Of a stretch of DNA of 61,572 bases, positions 1 through 10,685 are shown one piece after another. The notes beneath the pieces were generated by a model, which made no database searches, was not told where the DNA came from, and worked only from the letters and a program-made list of their open reading frames with translations. Position 1 is the first letter of the stretch. The number at the start of each line of letters is the position of its first letter. The translations under genes and the position numbers were made by a program. Origin of the DNA: Zygnema cylindricum (lineage: Eukaryota > Streptophyta > Zygnematophyceae > Zygnematales > Zygnemataceae); the NCBI GenBank assembly GCA_037447655.1, contig JBBHKE010002758.1, positions 234,821 to 296,392 of the forward strand, written 5' to 3'.

Positions 1-578
1 ATCGTCCAACACTGCAGCGTACTCAAAAGCACTGTAAACGACGTAAGTGTGTCCCTTACTTACTACTTACTCTACTATTTTGCTTAGTAGGGCATGGTAA
101 GTAAAGCGTTTTCTTGTTTTTTGTCTCCGCGGTTTTAATTTTGTTTTTTGCTACGCTCCAAATTGTACCTTTTGTTCGTAGCTACGCTCCAAAAAGGTTG
201 ACAGCCGGGCGGTCGGTCATTTTGGCGCCTCTGTTTTTTGTTCTTTTGCGAAATGAATGGTACGGGATGATTCGTTTTATCATCTCATTCATCATTCATT
301 CCCTGTGTGAATGCAGCAAATGTCACGAAAACTCATGCGACGTCACAACCTGCTACAAAAAATAGCGTGCGTCATCACAGACTGTAGACGTTGACAGCCG
401 TCACGGGCATTGTCAGCGTATACAATCGTCACACGCTCAAGTAACTGTCGTTGTTACACATAGGGACACCCGAAATCCGGGTCCGCCGGATCTGCACTAA
501 AAAACAAAGTTTTTTCTCTAAGTTTCAAGTACATGGAGACGCACCCTGAGACATGTAATGGAACCTTGGCCTACTAAG
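1..578. other. Intergenic, no gene seen
   Basis: AT-rich sequence with short open frames only and no protein I recognise. The phrase TAGCTACGCTCCAAA occurs around 150-195 next to a near repeat of itself. A MITE begins at 580. Confidence 0.5.
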
Positions 579-579
579 T

Positions 580-1549
580 AGTGTTGTGTATCAGGTAAAA
601 AATTATCACGAAAAAATTGATATTCGATATATTGAATATCGAACAGTCAGAGGGCTCGACATATCGCTCCTGGACCAACAAAAAATATTGTGATATATTA
701 GATATGAGGCCGGGATCCGTATATCTCTCATACGGTAAATCGTACGGTTAATTGTACGCCAAATACCCCCCACTGAACGCGCGCCACGAGGGAGCTTTTG
801 ATTTTTAAACGCCACTTCCATATAACACGCTAAAAATTAATCGGATTATCGGCCAATATTTTGGCTAAATATCATGATCAGAGGTCGCAAAAGTTAAAAT
901 TTTACATAACCGAAACTGACCGTTTTTTTTTTTCAAAATCTGAGTAAGCGACGCCCGACCGGGTTATGTCGCCCTCCAAAATTGTTAACAGTTAACTGAC
1001 CGGCGTTTACGAAAATAAAAGTTAACCGAAACTTGATTTCTCCCGTCTAACCGTACCCGGCCTTGACCGAAAAAGTACAAAATTAGTTAATGTAGGGCGT
1101 TTGAATAAGCCAATAATTACAATTTGTCGCGTTCCTTAAGATTTGTCAAATGAAGTGTTTACAACCCAGTCAGATTTGCGACGCTTTGTCGCGTTCCCTT
1201 AGATTTGAGAAATGGAGTGGTATTACAGTGTCAGAATTTCGACGCTAATCATGAGTCACATACTTCCACGATGACAAAGAGTGCAAAGTACAAAAATTGG
1301 ATTATACAAAATTTTCATTTTTTTGGTTTATGGTTGACCGACCGTAACCGACTTTTTTTTTTCCTGGTGAATCAACCAACTGTAATAGCCCGACCCCCAT
1401 AATTTGCCAACCGAATCGGTTCCGGATCCAGCGCGGGCGGTCGGTCACAGTTTCGGTTGACCGTTTGCGACCTCTGATCGTGATACTAAACTCTACATAT
1501 ATCGATGTGTACTTATCTAATATCGGCAAGGGGTCTTCGATACACCACT
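580..1549. mobile_element. AGTGTTGTG-family MITE interrupted by a hAT-like MITE
   Basis: The left end reads AGTGTTGTGTATCAGG and the right end reads TTCGATACACCACT, its imperfect inverted copy. Without the nested element at 879-1475 and one copy of its 8-bp duplication, about 365 bp remain. That is close to the 370-bp intact relative at 48143-48512, which has the same terminal repeats and the same TATCGG/CCGATA words inside. No transposase reading frame is visible, so this is a non-autonomous element. I could not fix its target duplication and leave the superfamily open. Confidence 0.65.
879..1475. mobile_element. hAT-like MITE (CAGAGGTCGCAAA ends), nested
   Basis: Terminal inverted repeats are CAGAGGTCGCAAA on the left and TTTGCGACCTCTG on the right. 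The flanks are ATCATGAT and ATCGTGAT, an 8-bp duplication with one mismatch. Eight-base duplications and CAG...CTG ends are typical of the hAT superfamily. Subterminal DNA is rich in ACCGACCGT-like motifs. The second copy is at 26410-27255. No transposase frame is seen. Confidence 0.8.
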
Positions 1550-1550
1550 G

Positions 1551-1571
1551 CAGTAATAACGATGGGCAGTG
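1551..1571. repeat. Orphan right end of a TA-flanked MITE
   Basis: CAGTAATAACGATGGGCAGTG followed by TA matches the right terminus of the CACTGCCCATCG subfamily (compare 35519-35719 and 56986-57178). No left partner is present, because the neighbouring AGTGTTGTG element ends one base before. Confidence 0.45.
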
Positions 1572-2863
1572 TAGTGATGCAACAATAGTACGACTTCTAG
1601 TAAAACTTAAAGATTAAATTATGTACCGGAGCTTACTGCGAGGAATCCTTCCTATGCACGTTGACATATTTTACACCTGTAAGATTATCAAATTGCAGGC
1701 AAAAAAAAAGAAACAGTTCGACGTGGATTTTAGTACTGTATACTTTGTCTCTGCATAATTGACAGAGAAATTGTATATTTGGACAAAATTATAAATTCAT
1801 GTTCATATTCTCACACATTATTGCTGATCAACAAATAAAATACAAGACATAAAAATGCCAAAAGAAAAAATACCAACCACCAACTCAAATATAAACATAA
1901 ATAAACACATACTTCTTTTAGGGCACATAATGTGGTAGAATTACAAAATCAACAGAAAAGAACTAAACAAACTGCCATCATCTTCTAAAGGCACTAAGCT
2001 GTCATCTCTCGTAGCACCATATTCACATTGCAAGCCTACAGACGGAAGTCCGTTGGAAAATCTTAGGAACAGTTCTAATCCCTTCCACTTTGAAACAACA
2101 TTGAGATACAACTAGATTCCAGAGTCGTTGACGAGGATGAGTCCCTAAGGGACTCGCTTCTTTAATCGACAAATGAGACGAGCAATTGGCCCCTCCACAA
2201 TCTGTCATCGTCATCTTTCAAAAGGTAAATCTGCAAATGAACAACCAAATGAAGCGAGACTTAAAGGCCGTACATTCTATGAAAAAAACTATCACAGTTA
2301 ACAGAGCTTTTAAAATGAAACTGCAGGAAGATGCTGCACTCAACAAATAGAACATCAAAAGAGTATATCAGAAGAATAATTTTTACATATACCAATCAGG
2401 CGCAATACAGTTCATCCACCTTGCCAGTACCTTTATTTCAAAGGTAGACGTAAAGCAGGGAAGCAATACACGTACAGATCGAACTAAACAGATTGACCTA
2501 TACTACTGATAACTGTCTGAATCTAGACAAATAGAGAAACTAAACGACCCTCTTATACCACATTTGCACAACTACTGCGCATATTACACATTTGATAAAA
2601 ACAGAAGCAGACGAAAAGAGTAAAAAGACGATCTGCTCAAACACACATACCAGTGCTATAATAAAAAAAACAATATAGTAAAACTACTAGGGAACAGACG
2701 CAGACAAAACAAAGAGAAGTACGAGAATTAATCGTCCAGGCAAGCCTAGAATATGAATAAAAAACTAGGTATAGAAAAGTTAATAAAACCAGAAAACAAA
2801 GACAAAAAAAGATATTGGCGAAGGTTATTCTGTTCCAAAACAGACCTAGAAAAAACTCCGCAC
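1572..2863. other. Intergenic, downstream of PsaG
   Basis: AT-rich sequence without a recognisable gene. The part nearest 2863 should include the 3' UTR of the minus-strand PsaG gene. Open frames here are short and have no family signature. Confidence 0.4.
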
Positions 2864-3307
2864 CTAGAAAAACTTAGGGAAGTACTCGTTGGTTCCAGTT
2901 GCCAAGATGAAGTATCCAAGAGCGTGTCCAAGGGCTCCCCATGCAAGAACGTCAACAATAGTGAATCCAGCAGGATCGTTTGTCTTCAACATGCTGGTGA
3001 CTTCCTGAGCCCTGCTGTCTCCAGCTTCAGCATGAGAAACACCATTTTGAACAGGGAGTCCCTGCTTAGCAACCTGAGCTCTCTGGAAAGGAAGGAAGGC
3101 GAAACGTCCAAGGAAGAGGAGAGCTCCAGTGCTTGTGCTGATGACAAGGGAGGTAGGGACAGCTTCGCAGGTGGTTCGGGATTTGGCAGCAGCAAACCGA
3201 GTCTTGGAGTGGAAAGAGACTTCGGAAGAAGAAACCTTCTTTGAGAGTGGCTTCAAGCCAGCGAACTGCGCTGGGATAACGGCGGAAGCAGCTGCGATGG
3301 TAGCCAT
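2864..3307 (-). CDS. PSAG: Photosystem I subunit V, PsaG precursor
   Basis: A complete, intronless 147-residue protein. PsaG is a nuclear-encoded thylakoid membrane subunit of photosystem I that helps bind the LHCI antenna. It occurs only in the green lineage. Residues 1 to about 47 form a chloroplast transit peptide rich in Ala, Ser and Lys, with cleavage likely near TTCEAVP. Two membrane spans follow, roughly 52-72 (containing [11 protein letters not shown]) and 114-137 ([20 protein letters not shown]), joined by a charged loop with PFQR and EAGDSRAQE. The phrases [15 protein letters not shown] and YFILAT match PsaG better than its paralogue PsaK. The start is the first ATG of the frame, in the context GCCATGGCT. 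The divergently placed tRNA-Val lies 482 bp upstream. The plus-strand frame over the same bases is a shadow. Confidence 0.95.
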   Translation of the reverse strand: MATIAAASAVIPAQFAGLKPLSKKVSSSEVSFHSKTRFAAAKSRTTCEAVPTSLVISTSTGALLFLGRFAFLPFQRAQVAKQGLPVQNGVSHAEAGDSRAQEVTSMLKTNDPAGFTIVDVLAWGALGHALGYFILATGTNEYFPKFF

Positions 3308-3789
3308 GGCGATAGAAGGAGAATAGAAAAGTTGAGATAAAAGCTAAAAAGATATGAACAGAAGGATGTTTGGCAGTCAAAAGATATAAATTAAGATGTT
3401 AACGTTTGACGCAAATTTGAAGTATTTGGTCGCATGAAATTATGAACGGGCGAAGCAGACAGCTGGATTATACGAAAATTGTCATCGGAATTAGTAAAGA
3501 AATTGTGAAGAAGGCAGGGGAAAAGGTGAGTGATATACTGATTCTTAATATAATGCTTGCAAAGGATGCAGAGTCTGAAAAAGTGAAGCGATAGTTTGGA
3601 AGCTTATCGGACACCTGCCAATCGGAAGGGAGAGGCGTTGTCCGCCAATCTAAAATAGATTCTCGGCATCCGGGACTCATGGACGGCAAGGATGCTGCAA
3701 ATCGGGGCATTTACGGTTTGGATTTTACCGTACATGAGATAAATGTTTAATATAAAAATAAATAATTATAATAATAAGTGTGTTACCAT
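3308..3789 (-). promoter_or_regulatory. PsaG upstream region
   Basis: Intergenic DNA between the PsaG start codon and tRNA-Val. On the minus strand a TATA-like TTTATATC lies about 75-85 bp before the ATG (3383-3392). A GATAAG I-box core, common in light-regulated plant promoters, lies at 3603-3608. Two CCAAT words lie on the plus strand near 3619 and 3645. These are sequence matches only; no start site is known. Confidence 0.3.
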
Positions 3790-3863
3790 GATTCGTTGGT
3801 GTAGTTGGTTATCACGTCAGTCTAACACACTGAAGGTCGCCGGATCGAGCCCGGCACTAATCA
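3790..3863 (+). tRNA. tRNA-Val(AAC): tRNA-Val (AAC), possibly degenerate
   Basis: A 74-base cloverleaf. The acceptor 5' strand GATTCGT pairs with ACTAATC, followed by discriminator A. The D arm is GTGTAGTTGGTTATCAC. The anticodon stem TCAGT/ACTGA encloses CTAACAC, giving anticodon AAC. The T stem is GCCGG/CCGGC. Two oddities are a C5:U68 mismatch in the acceptor stem and a T-loop starting A54 (ATCGAGC) instead of T54, which also weakens the B box. It may be a tRNA pseudogene. Confidence 0.8.
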
Positions 3864-5459
3864 TAGTGCTACTTCGTCTGGTGTCGAGGGTACGGACTAA
3901 TCATTTTGCGGTAATGCGAATAATTCATGCGTTCTCTTTTATCTGAAAACTTCTTACTAACTTAATTCAGTTTTTGTGGGAATGCTATTAACTTTTGCCC
4001 GAGAGCTGTGAAGTTTGGCACATGTTAAGATGAAAATTTTAAGATGGAATTTTGCAAAGAGTTACATAAATAAATGAATTGAGGTATCATGCTTCAAATG
4101 TTGCTACGTTAAGCAATAAAAATGTTGATAACATACTGTGAGTTTTTGAGCTTCGTTTTCGCGTGTGTAGTGTACCCTTGTTGAACTTTACAAGTGTGGT
4201 ATAATTGTTGATTTCAATTCATTGGCGAGAAAAAATTAGAAAAAAAAATGAAAAAAAAAAGATAGATTTTTTTTTATTATTGGAAACCAAAATGAGCGAA
4301 AATCCATCATTCCTATTGATGGCTTCGTTGTAATACTAATAGCCAAGCTTTATCAAAATACCTCGTTGGTAAACCATTAGAGTACGTGGACACAAAAGAA
4401 AGGAAAACCCAAGACGAAACTGAAAGAACTCACACAAGAACAAACATGGTTAAACAATGTTGCAAGAAACTAACCATGTACCAATTTGCAACTTTACTAA
4501 GATGTACTTAACTTTTTGGGGGAACACACATTTTAAACAAGAGAATCACAATACTATATCCTCTTTAATCTCATCTAAACATGTGCATAAGATAAAGGTT
4601 GTATGTCAAGAGTCACAAGTCATAAGCCATAAGTTAAAATTTAAAATTCAAGAGTCATAAGTCATAGGTCAAAAGTCATAAGTCGTTTAGTCATGAGTCA
4701 TAAGTCAAAGGCAACGTCAAAATCAAAGAATTATAAATCACAAATTGTAAGTCGTAAGTCATAAGCCGTAATTCATAGTTTGTAAGTCAAAAGTCAGAAA
4801 AAAAAAGATCTAAAGTCATAAGTGGTAAGACGTTATTTTTAACACATGCATTGGAGGTTATTAACATTTTTATGAAAGTGGCCAACTTTAAGAGTTTTAA
4901 AACCCAAATAACTATACACGGTGAAGACCCTTTTACATCCAACCAAAAAATAATGAATGAGAAGGAAAATAAGCAAAAAAGCTCGTATAAACTAAAAATG
5001 TCAACCAATTATGTTATTTAAAGAAAAATTACACGAAAAGTTTAGGGTCCCGCGACACTTCTAACTCCATCCAAGTGTGAATAAATATTTCAACAGAAAA
5101 ATAGGAGTAGTATCTTTATTGAGAAATCCCAATGGTAAAGCATTTTGATACTTCTGAGAACAAGGAACAAATAGAGCACACTCACATAGAATGGCAAGTG
5201 ATTATATTACACGAAAAAGAGTAACCAAAACAACAACAACAACAGTGTGAAATAGTTTAACAAGAACTAACCGAAAAACCAAAATTATAAGTATAACCCA
5301 CTAAAAACAGCCACGCAAACCCCCCAAGCCCTACGAGCACGATAAGGGTGACCCAAAACATGCCTACGATCCATAACTACAATACAATGAAGAAGAACAA
5401 GAGCTTCCACATGTTGTATAGCCACAACTTGACGATAAAAACATGTAAAAAAGTGACAA
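3864..5459. other. Intergenic, with short AAGTCATA repeats
   Basis: No gene is recognised. From about 4605 to 4800 the words AAGTCATA, AAGTCAAA and AAGTCGT recur every 8-16 bases, a decayed short tandem array. The rest is AT-rich unique sequence. Confidence 0.5.
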
Positions 5460-6634
5460 AAAGAGAAGAGAAAAGAAGAGGAGAGGAGAGGAGAGGAGAA
5501 GAGAAGAGAAGAGAAGAGAAGAAAAGGGGAGAGAAGAGAAGTGAAGAAGAGAAGAGAGGAGAGGAGAGGAGAGAAGAGAAGAGGAGAGGAGAGGATAGGA
5601 GAGGAGAGAAGAGGAGAGAAGAGAAGAGGAGAGAAGAGAAAGGAAGAGAAGAGAGGGGAAGAGAAGAAAAGAGAAGAGAAGAGAATAGAAGAGAAGAGAA
5701 GGGAAGGGAAGGGAACGGAAGGGAAGGGAAGGGAAGGGAAGAGAAGAGAAAGACAAAAGAAGAAAAGAGAAGAGAAGAGAAGAGAAGAGAAGAGAGAAGA
5801 GAAGAGAGAAGAGAGATGAGAAGAGAGAAGAGAGGAGACAAGAGAGAAGAGAGGAGAGAAGGGAGAAAAGAGATGAAAGAAGAGAGAAGAAAGAAGAGAG
5901 AAGAGAAGAGAGAAGAGAAGAGAGAAGAGAGAAGTGAGAAGAAAGAAAAGAGAAGAGAGAAGAGAGAAGGGAATAGAAAAGAGAGAAGAGAAGGGAGAAG
6001 AGAGGCGAGAAGAGAGAAGAGAGGAGAAAAGAGGGAAGAGAGGAGAGAAGAGAGGAGAGAGAAAAGAGAAGAGAAGAAAGAAGAGAGAAAAAAATAGAGA
6101 AGAGAGAAGAGAAGAGAGAAGAGAGGAGAGAAGAGAGGAGGGAAGAGACAAGAGAAGAGAGAAGAGGGAAGAGAAGAGAGAAGAGAGAAGAGAAGAGAGA
6201 AGAGAGAAGAGAAGAGAGAAGAGAGAAGAGAGGAGAGAAGAGAAGAGAGTAAAGAGAAGAGAAGAGGGAAGAGAGAAGTGAAGAGAGAAGATAGAAGAGA
6301 AGAGAGAAGAGAGAAGAGAGGAGAGAAGAGAAGAGAGTAAAGAGAAGAGAAGAGGGAAGAGAGAAGTGAAGAGAGAAGATAGAAGAGAAGAGAGAAGAGA
6401 GAAGAGAGAAGAGAGAAGAGAAGGGAGAAGGGAGAAGAGAAGAGAGAAGAGAGAAGAGAAGAGAGAAGAGAGAAGAGAAGAGAAGAGAAGAGAAGAGAAG
6501 AGAAGAGAAGAGAAGAGAAGAGAAGAGAAGAGAAGAGAAGAGAAGAGAAGAGAAGAGAAGAGAAGAGAAGAGAAGAGAAGAGAAGAGAAGAGAAGAGAAG
6601 AGAAGAGAAGAGAAGAGAAGAGAAGAGAAGAGAG
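5460..6634. repeat. Polypurine (AGAAG)n satellite block
   Basis: About 1.2 kb of almost pure A/G on the plus strand. The distal part, about 6471-6632, is a nearly perfect AGAAG pentamer array. The proximal part is a degenerate mix of AGAGAAG, GGGAA and GAGGA units. An 88-bp higher-order duplication is visible: the phrase AGAAGAGAGTAAAG starts at 6241 and again at 6329. Long Ser/Leu/Phe or Arg/Glu/Lys frames run through it on both strands only because such repeats rarely make stop codons; none is a gene. Confidence 0.9.
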
Positions 6635-7420
6635 GGTTGGAGAGATGAGACGGAAGAGATGTCTGAATGTGAATGCGAGCCAAGACTCACACTCAAAAGG
6701 CCCCTTTCCGCAAGAAGTCGCAAAGGACGTCTATGAGGAGATCATCGATGGTGGGAAGAGGTTAGACAATGGCAGGGGTGTGAGGAGAGGTCCGGTTGGG
6801 GTAAGAAGGGCAGTGGGTGAAAAAATCTGTTTAAGCAGCAAAAGCCACGTAAGAGACAAGGAGCTCGAGGAGGTCTTCTACGTGGGAGAAACCAATGGGG
6901 ATGTTTTTCACAAGAAACTGACTTAAAGTACTCGAGCTCGAGGGTCACCTTTTTTTTTTCTTAGATGGAATGGGGTCTCGAAGCCAAGACGAGGTGCAAA
7001 AGAAGAGAAGGGAAGACGAAGGGATTTCAAAAGATGACCGAGCGACACAGGTGTATGACTGTAAGGAAAAACCGAGTCCTACTAAGCGGTCTCTCAAGTA
7101 AATGTCGATAGACATTATCTAGTCCCTAGGGGCCAACGATAAAGACCTCGACCACATCAAATCGTTGTTTCCAAAACAGTTTCCACTTTTGTCGTACGTT
7201 TAGATCCACAAGGTAGCACGGCCATTTCAAGGCCATTTCATACTAAAGTTTTTTCTTATCTCCGTTGTCAAAGATGCTTACATGACACTTGAAATCCTAA
7301 ATTGATTTTAGACGGGTGACGAAATAAAAAAGCAACGCAAACTCACAATTTGGGGTGCAAAAGTATGTATCCTAATTCATCAACCATCATATAACTATAT
7401 TTTTGAAAGTGGTGTGTTGT
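6635..7420. other. Intergenic between two repeat arrays
   Basis: Mixed-composition DNA between the AGAAG and TGATG arrays, somewhat richer in G+C around 6650-6930. Open frames run in from the polypurine block but show no family motif. No gene is called. Confidence 0.4.
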
Positions 7421-7717
7421 AATGAGGTGATGTGAAGTGATTTGATGAGATGTGATGTGATGTGTTGAGACGAGATGTGATGAGATGTGGTGCGAAGTGA
7501 CGTGATGTGACGAGATGTGATGTGATGAGATGTGATGAGATGTGATGTGATGTGATGAGATGTGATGTGATGTGATGTGATGTGATGTGATGAGATGTGA
7601 TGTGATGAGATGTGATGTGATGTGATGTGATGTGATGAGATGTGATGTGATGTGATGAGATGTGATGTGATGTGATGTGATGAGATGTGATGTGATGAGA
7701 TGAGATGTGATGTGATA
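7421..7717. repeat. Pentanucleotide array (TGATG/AGATG)n
   Basis: About 300 bp of tandem TGATG with AGATG variants, degenerate at the left edge. The reverse complement of the same unit forms the array at 50142-50568. Confidence 0.9.
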
Positions 7718-7803
7718 TGCTGCGATGTGACACCGAACGTTTGCTTAATCTCCGCGTGAACTAGACATGAAATATGGGATTGCCAAAAGTTGTCAAGTGA
7801 TGA

Positions 7804-8028
7804 AACGATCGACGACTATTTCTCCTACATGCCATTCTGCAAGCTGCCGAGAACCGCGGAGATGAGATCGCTATCAAAGGTAGGAGCATTGGTGCTCTTT
7901 TAAAGGCCAAACAAACATATAAAGTGCTAGATGTAAGTTTGCATTTAATCACAGAACTGCCTGAAGGACTTGGGCCACCCGTTTCGATATGCCACAGCCA
8001 AGAGTCACCACTCATTCACTCATCCTGA
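7804..8028 (+). other. Coding-like open frame, possible gene fragment
   Basis: A 74-codon stretch without a stop and without an ATG start, bounded by TGA at both ends. It has protein-like composition (for example LQAAENRGDEIAIKGRS and LITELPEGLGPP) and is more G+C-rich than its surroundings. It contains a good donor-like GAT/GTAAGT and a possible acceptor near 7842, so an exon remnant is one reading. An antisense frame is also open. I recognise no family. Confidence 0.25.
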
Positions 8029-8930
8029 TTAGAGGTAGACAACAGATGTCAATCTGTAAAAACTCAGCGGACGAAGACAAGCTGGGAGTAAGTCTTCTCT
8101 TTCCGAGTGAACAAATTGGATATTTAGGGATTTTTAGAAGACATCTAGTTTTGTTTCACTAACCAATGACCAACGTTTCTTTTAGACAACAAAGGTGCTC
8201 AATCTGCTATTTTCACCAATAAAAATCCGTCTCGTTGAATTTGGCAACGGTATTTTCATTGCTAAGCTCAAACCCTATTAAATGAAATACCATCAATACA
8301 CAAAAGAGTGGAAATGGTAAAACAGAAAATACCAAGTCAATGCCGATGATTGGACAATTTAATTTAGAAAAAGAATTAGTTATAGATAGTGGAAAAATAA
8401 CGCGAGTGTCTGTCGCAATTTTTCAGAAGATTTTGTGGCCTAAATGGACATCTGACCATTCACTTAAAAGCCAAGATAAAGATTCATAAACAGATCTAGA
8501 CCAGAGTACAATTGTACTTTTAACCACAAAGCACCACAGGATAAGAGATCTAATCAGAAAATTGGGATCCTCTAAAAAAATGAAATCCTCGATAAAGCTA
8601 CAAGCCAAATTCAAGAATTTTGAGCTCATAGGTTTTTAAATATTTACAATAGTGAATAGAATTACGAAGTATCAGTTACTGCTGACTGTTGATATTATTA
8701 ACAGTAATCAAACTAACAGCATTTCTCAGTCAGGCCACCAATAATCGTGACACGCAATCAATTGACATTCAATTATGTTACCACTAGAATATCCAATTAG
8801 ATATGAATCTATTTTCTGATCTTCAATACACACAGGACTCAGAGTTTAGAAAGAGAAACAAAGGTGTAAAATATGCAATACATATGTTACGCTGTTCAGC
8901 CAGAGACTAACCCACTATCAAAGAGAAGTA
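8029..8930. other. Intergenic, no gene seen
   Basis: AT-rich sequence with no recognisable coding region, RNA gene or transposon end. Confidence 0.4.
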
Positions 8931-9285
8931 GAAAAAGAAATAAGGAAAGATAAAAGACGAAGAGAAAGAGAAAATAAAAGAGAGAAGGGCCGGAAGGGAA
9001 AAAGAGAAGGAAGTGGAGATAAATAAGGGAAGCAAGAAAAAGAGAAGGGAAAAGAAAAGAACAGAAGGAAAGAGAGAAAGAAGAGAGAAATGAGATAAGG
9101 AAAGAGAGTAAGAAAGGGACAAGGAAAGAGGTAATTATAGAGCAAGAAAGAGATAAGGATGGGAGAAAGACCGAGAGAGAAAAGGGGAAGCGACGCGAGA
9201 AAAAAGGTGAGAAGGAAAGAGCAGAAAGGGAGACAGAAAGAGAGAGAAAGAGAGAAAAAAAAGGAGAGAAAGAAAGAAAATCAAC
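8931..9285. repeat. Purine-rich (GAAA/GAGA) tract
   Basis: Degenerate A/G-rich run on the plus strand made of AAAGAG, GAGAAA and GGAAAG words. The frames on both strands are low-complexity. Confidence 0.7.
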
Positions 9286-10615
9286 AATACACGACCATAA
9301 AACCACGAATAGGTACAGAGAAATATACCACTTCTTCCGACTCAAAACCATAAATTCCAAACAACAAATAAAGAAAAAAACCTAACACTCCCATTCCTCC
9401 AACCATTTTAACCGAGAACAAATAGAGACACATTTTGAGCAAAACATTTTAAAACATTTCCCATTGCCTTGCTCCACTGTTGGTATTCGGCATACTGGAT
9501 TACGAGGAAAAGGGAACCTAAAAACCACCATAGAAAAACCCCCGGTTTCTCTCTATCCCCTCCGGTTGCTCTCTCCCCTCCGGTCTCTCTATCTCTCCTC
9601 CAATCTCACTCTCTCTCCCCTCCAGTTTCTCTCTCTCTACTCCGGTTTCTCTCTTTCACCCATACATTCTTGGACCCACCAGCTGAGTCCCCAGCTCTCA
9701 CTATGAAAGAAGAAGACAAGACTGTACCGTAATTGACACTGTACTGTAATTACAACAGGAAAAAAAGCCCTCCAACTAGTCGGTGAAAGCATACATAAAA
9801 GTTTACCCTTTTTTTTCTATTTCTTTTCGTTTTGCTATTTTTTCTTTTTTTTTAGGATGGCCCATGGATACTAAAGCTCGCGTGTGAAAAGAAAGAGAGA
9901 GAAAGAGAGAGAAAAGAGCGCCATAAAATCATACAGATATGTACGGAAAACCCGTCGCCGAGGCTCCCTCAAAATCCCGATTCCCAATATGTCACATCAC
10001 ATCCACGTCACCTTCACTTGCTCTGTGCACCAACTCTGACCTTTCCCACTCCCTCTCCATCTCCCTCTTGTTCTCCTGTAACTCTCACTCTTTCCCCCTC
10101 CCTCTCACTATCCCTCTCCCTCTAGACTCTGTCACCCAATTGCCTCCCTCTTTATGTACCGAAGATAGAGAGCCTATACACCCAAAACTCAACCTTGTGT
10201 CTATACACCCAAAACCCGCCCATTGCCCTCCCTCTCCCTCCCTCTACCCCCCCAAGTTCCCTCTGCACAAACACTACACCTGGATCACAGCTACTCCCCT
10301 TTCAACTCACTACATACTTTGCCTTCCGACCCCCTCTAGTTGTGACCAACCAATGCAAAACAAACAAACTTTTTTTACGATTTCGGTTGTGACCTATACT
10401 CCCACACAAATAATAAAGTGGGAGCTATCTTTTCTCTGTTTTTCTTCCTCTCCCCTCCCTCTCCTCCGCCTCACCCTCTCCCCCACCCTCACCCTCTCCC
10501 CCTCCCTCACCCTCTCCATCCTCGCCGTTGTTGTCACCGTCCCCCACTCCCTTCCCCTCTGGCCCTCTCCTCTCCACTCCCTTTCACACTCCCCTCCTCT
10601 CTCTCTCTCCCTCAC
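9286..10615. other. Intergenic, pyrimidine-rich on the plus strand
   Basis: Contains CTCTCTCC/CCTCCGG repeats at about 9545-9655 and CCCTCTCC-type DNA from about 10030 to 10615. The frames here are Ser/Leu/Pro-rich low-complexity translations. No gene is called. Confidence 0.4.
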
Positions 10616-10685
10616 TGGGAAATGATAGTTTCTCCACGGGCGGCTGCAAGCTCCCGAGCCTGTTCACTTCGAGCTTGCATTCTCC
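10616..10685 (-). pseudogene. Orphan exon-like segment, unknown family
   Basis: On the minus strand a pyrimidine tract and acceptor ending GGCACAACAG lead into 70 bases that read RMQARSEQARELAAARGE and then TIIS, followed by a good donor CCA/GTGAGG. The segment is G+C-rich in an AT-rich setting. I find no convincing partner exons or start. It may be a captured exon or part of an undetected minus-strand gene downstream of Pumilio. The product is not recognised. Confidence 0.3.

Noticed and set aside
2753-3244. 163-codon plus-strand ORF opposite PsaG
   Set aside because: Shadow of the PsaG coding sequence; PsaG homology on the minus strand is clear.
5285-6926. Several 90-450 codon ORFs on both strands
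   Set aside because: They translate the polypurine/polypyrimidine repeat (Ser/Leu/Phe or Arg/Glu/Lys) in every frame. Absence of stops is a compositional effect.
9939-10625. 228-codon plus-strand ORF starting MYGKPVAEAP
   Set aside because: Most of its length is Ser/Leu/Pro translation of CCCTCTCC repeats and it has no recognisable domain.
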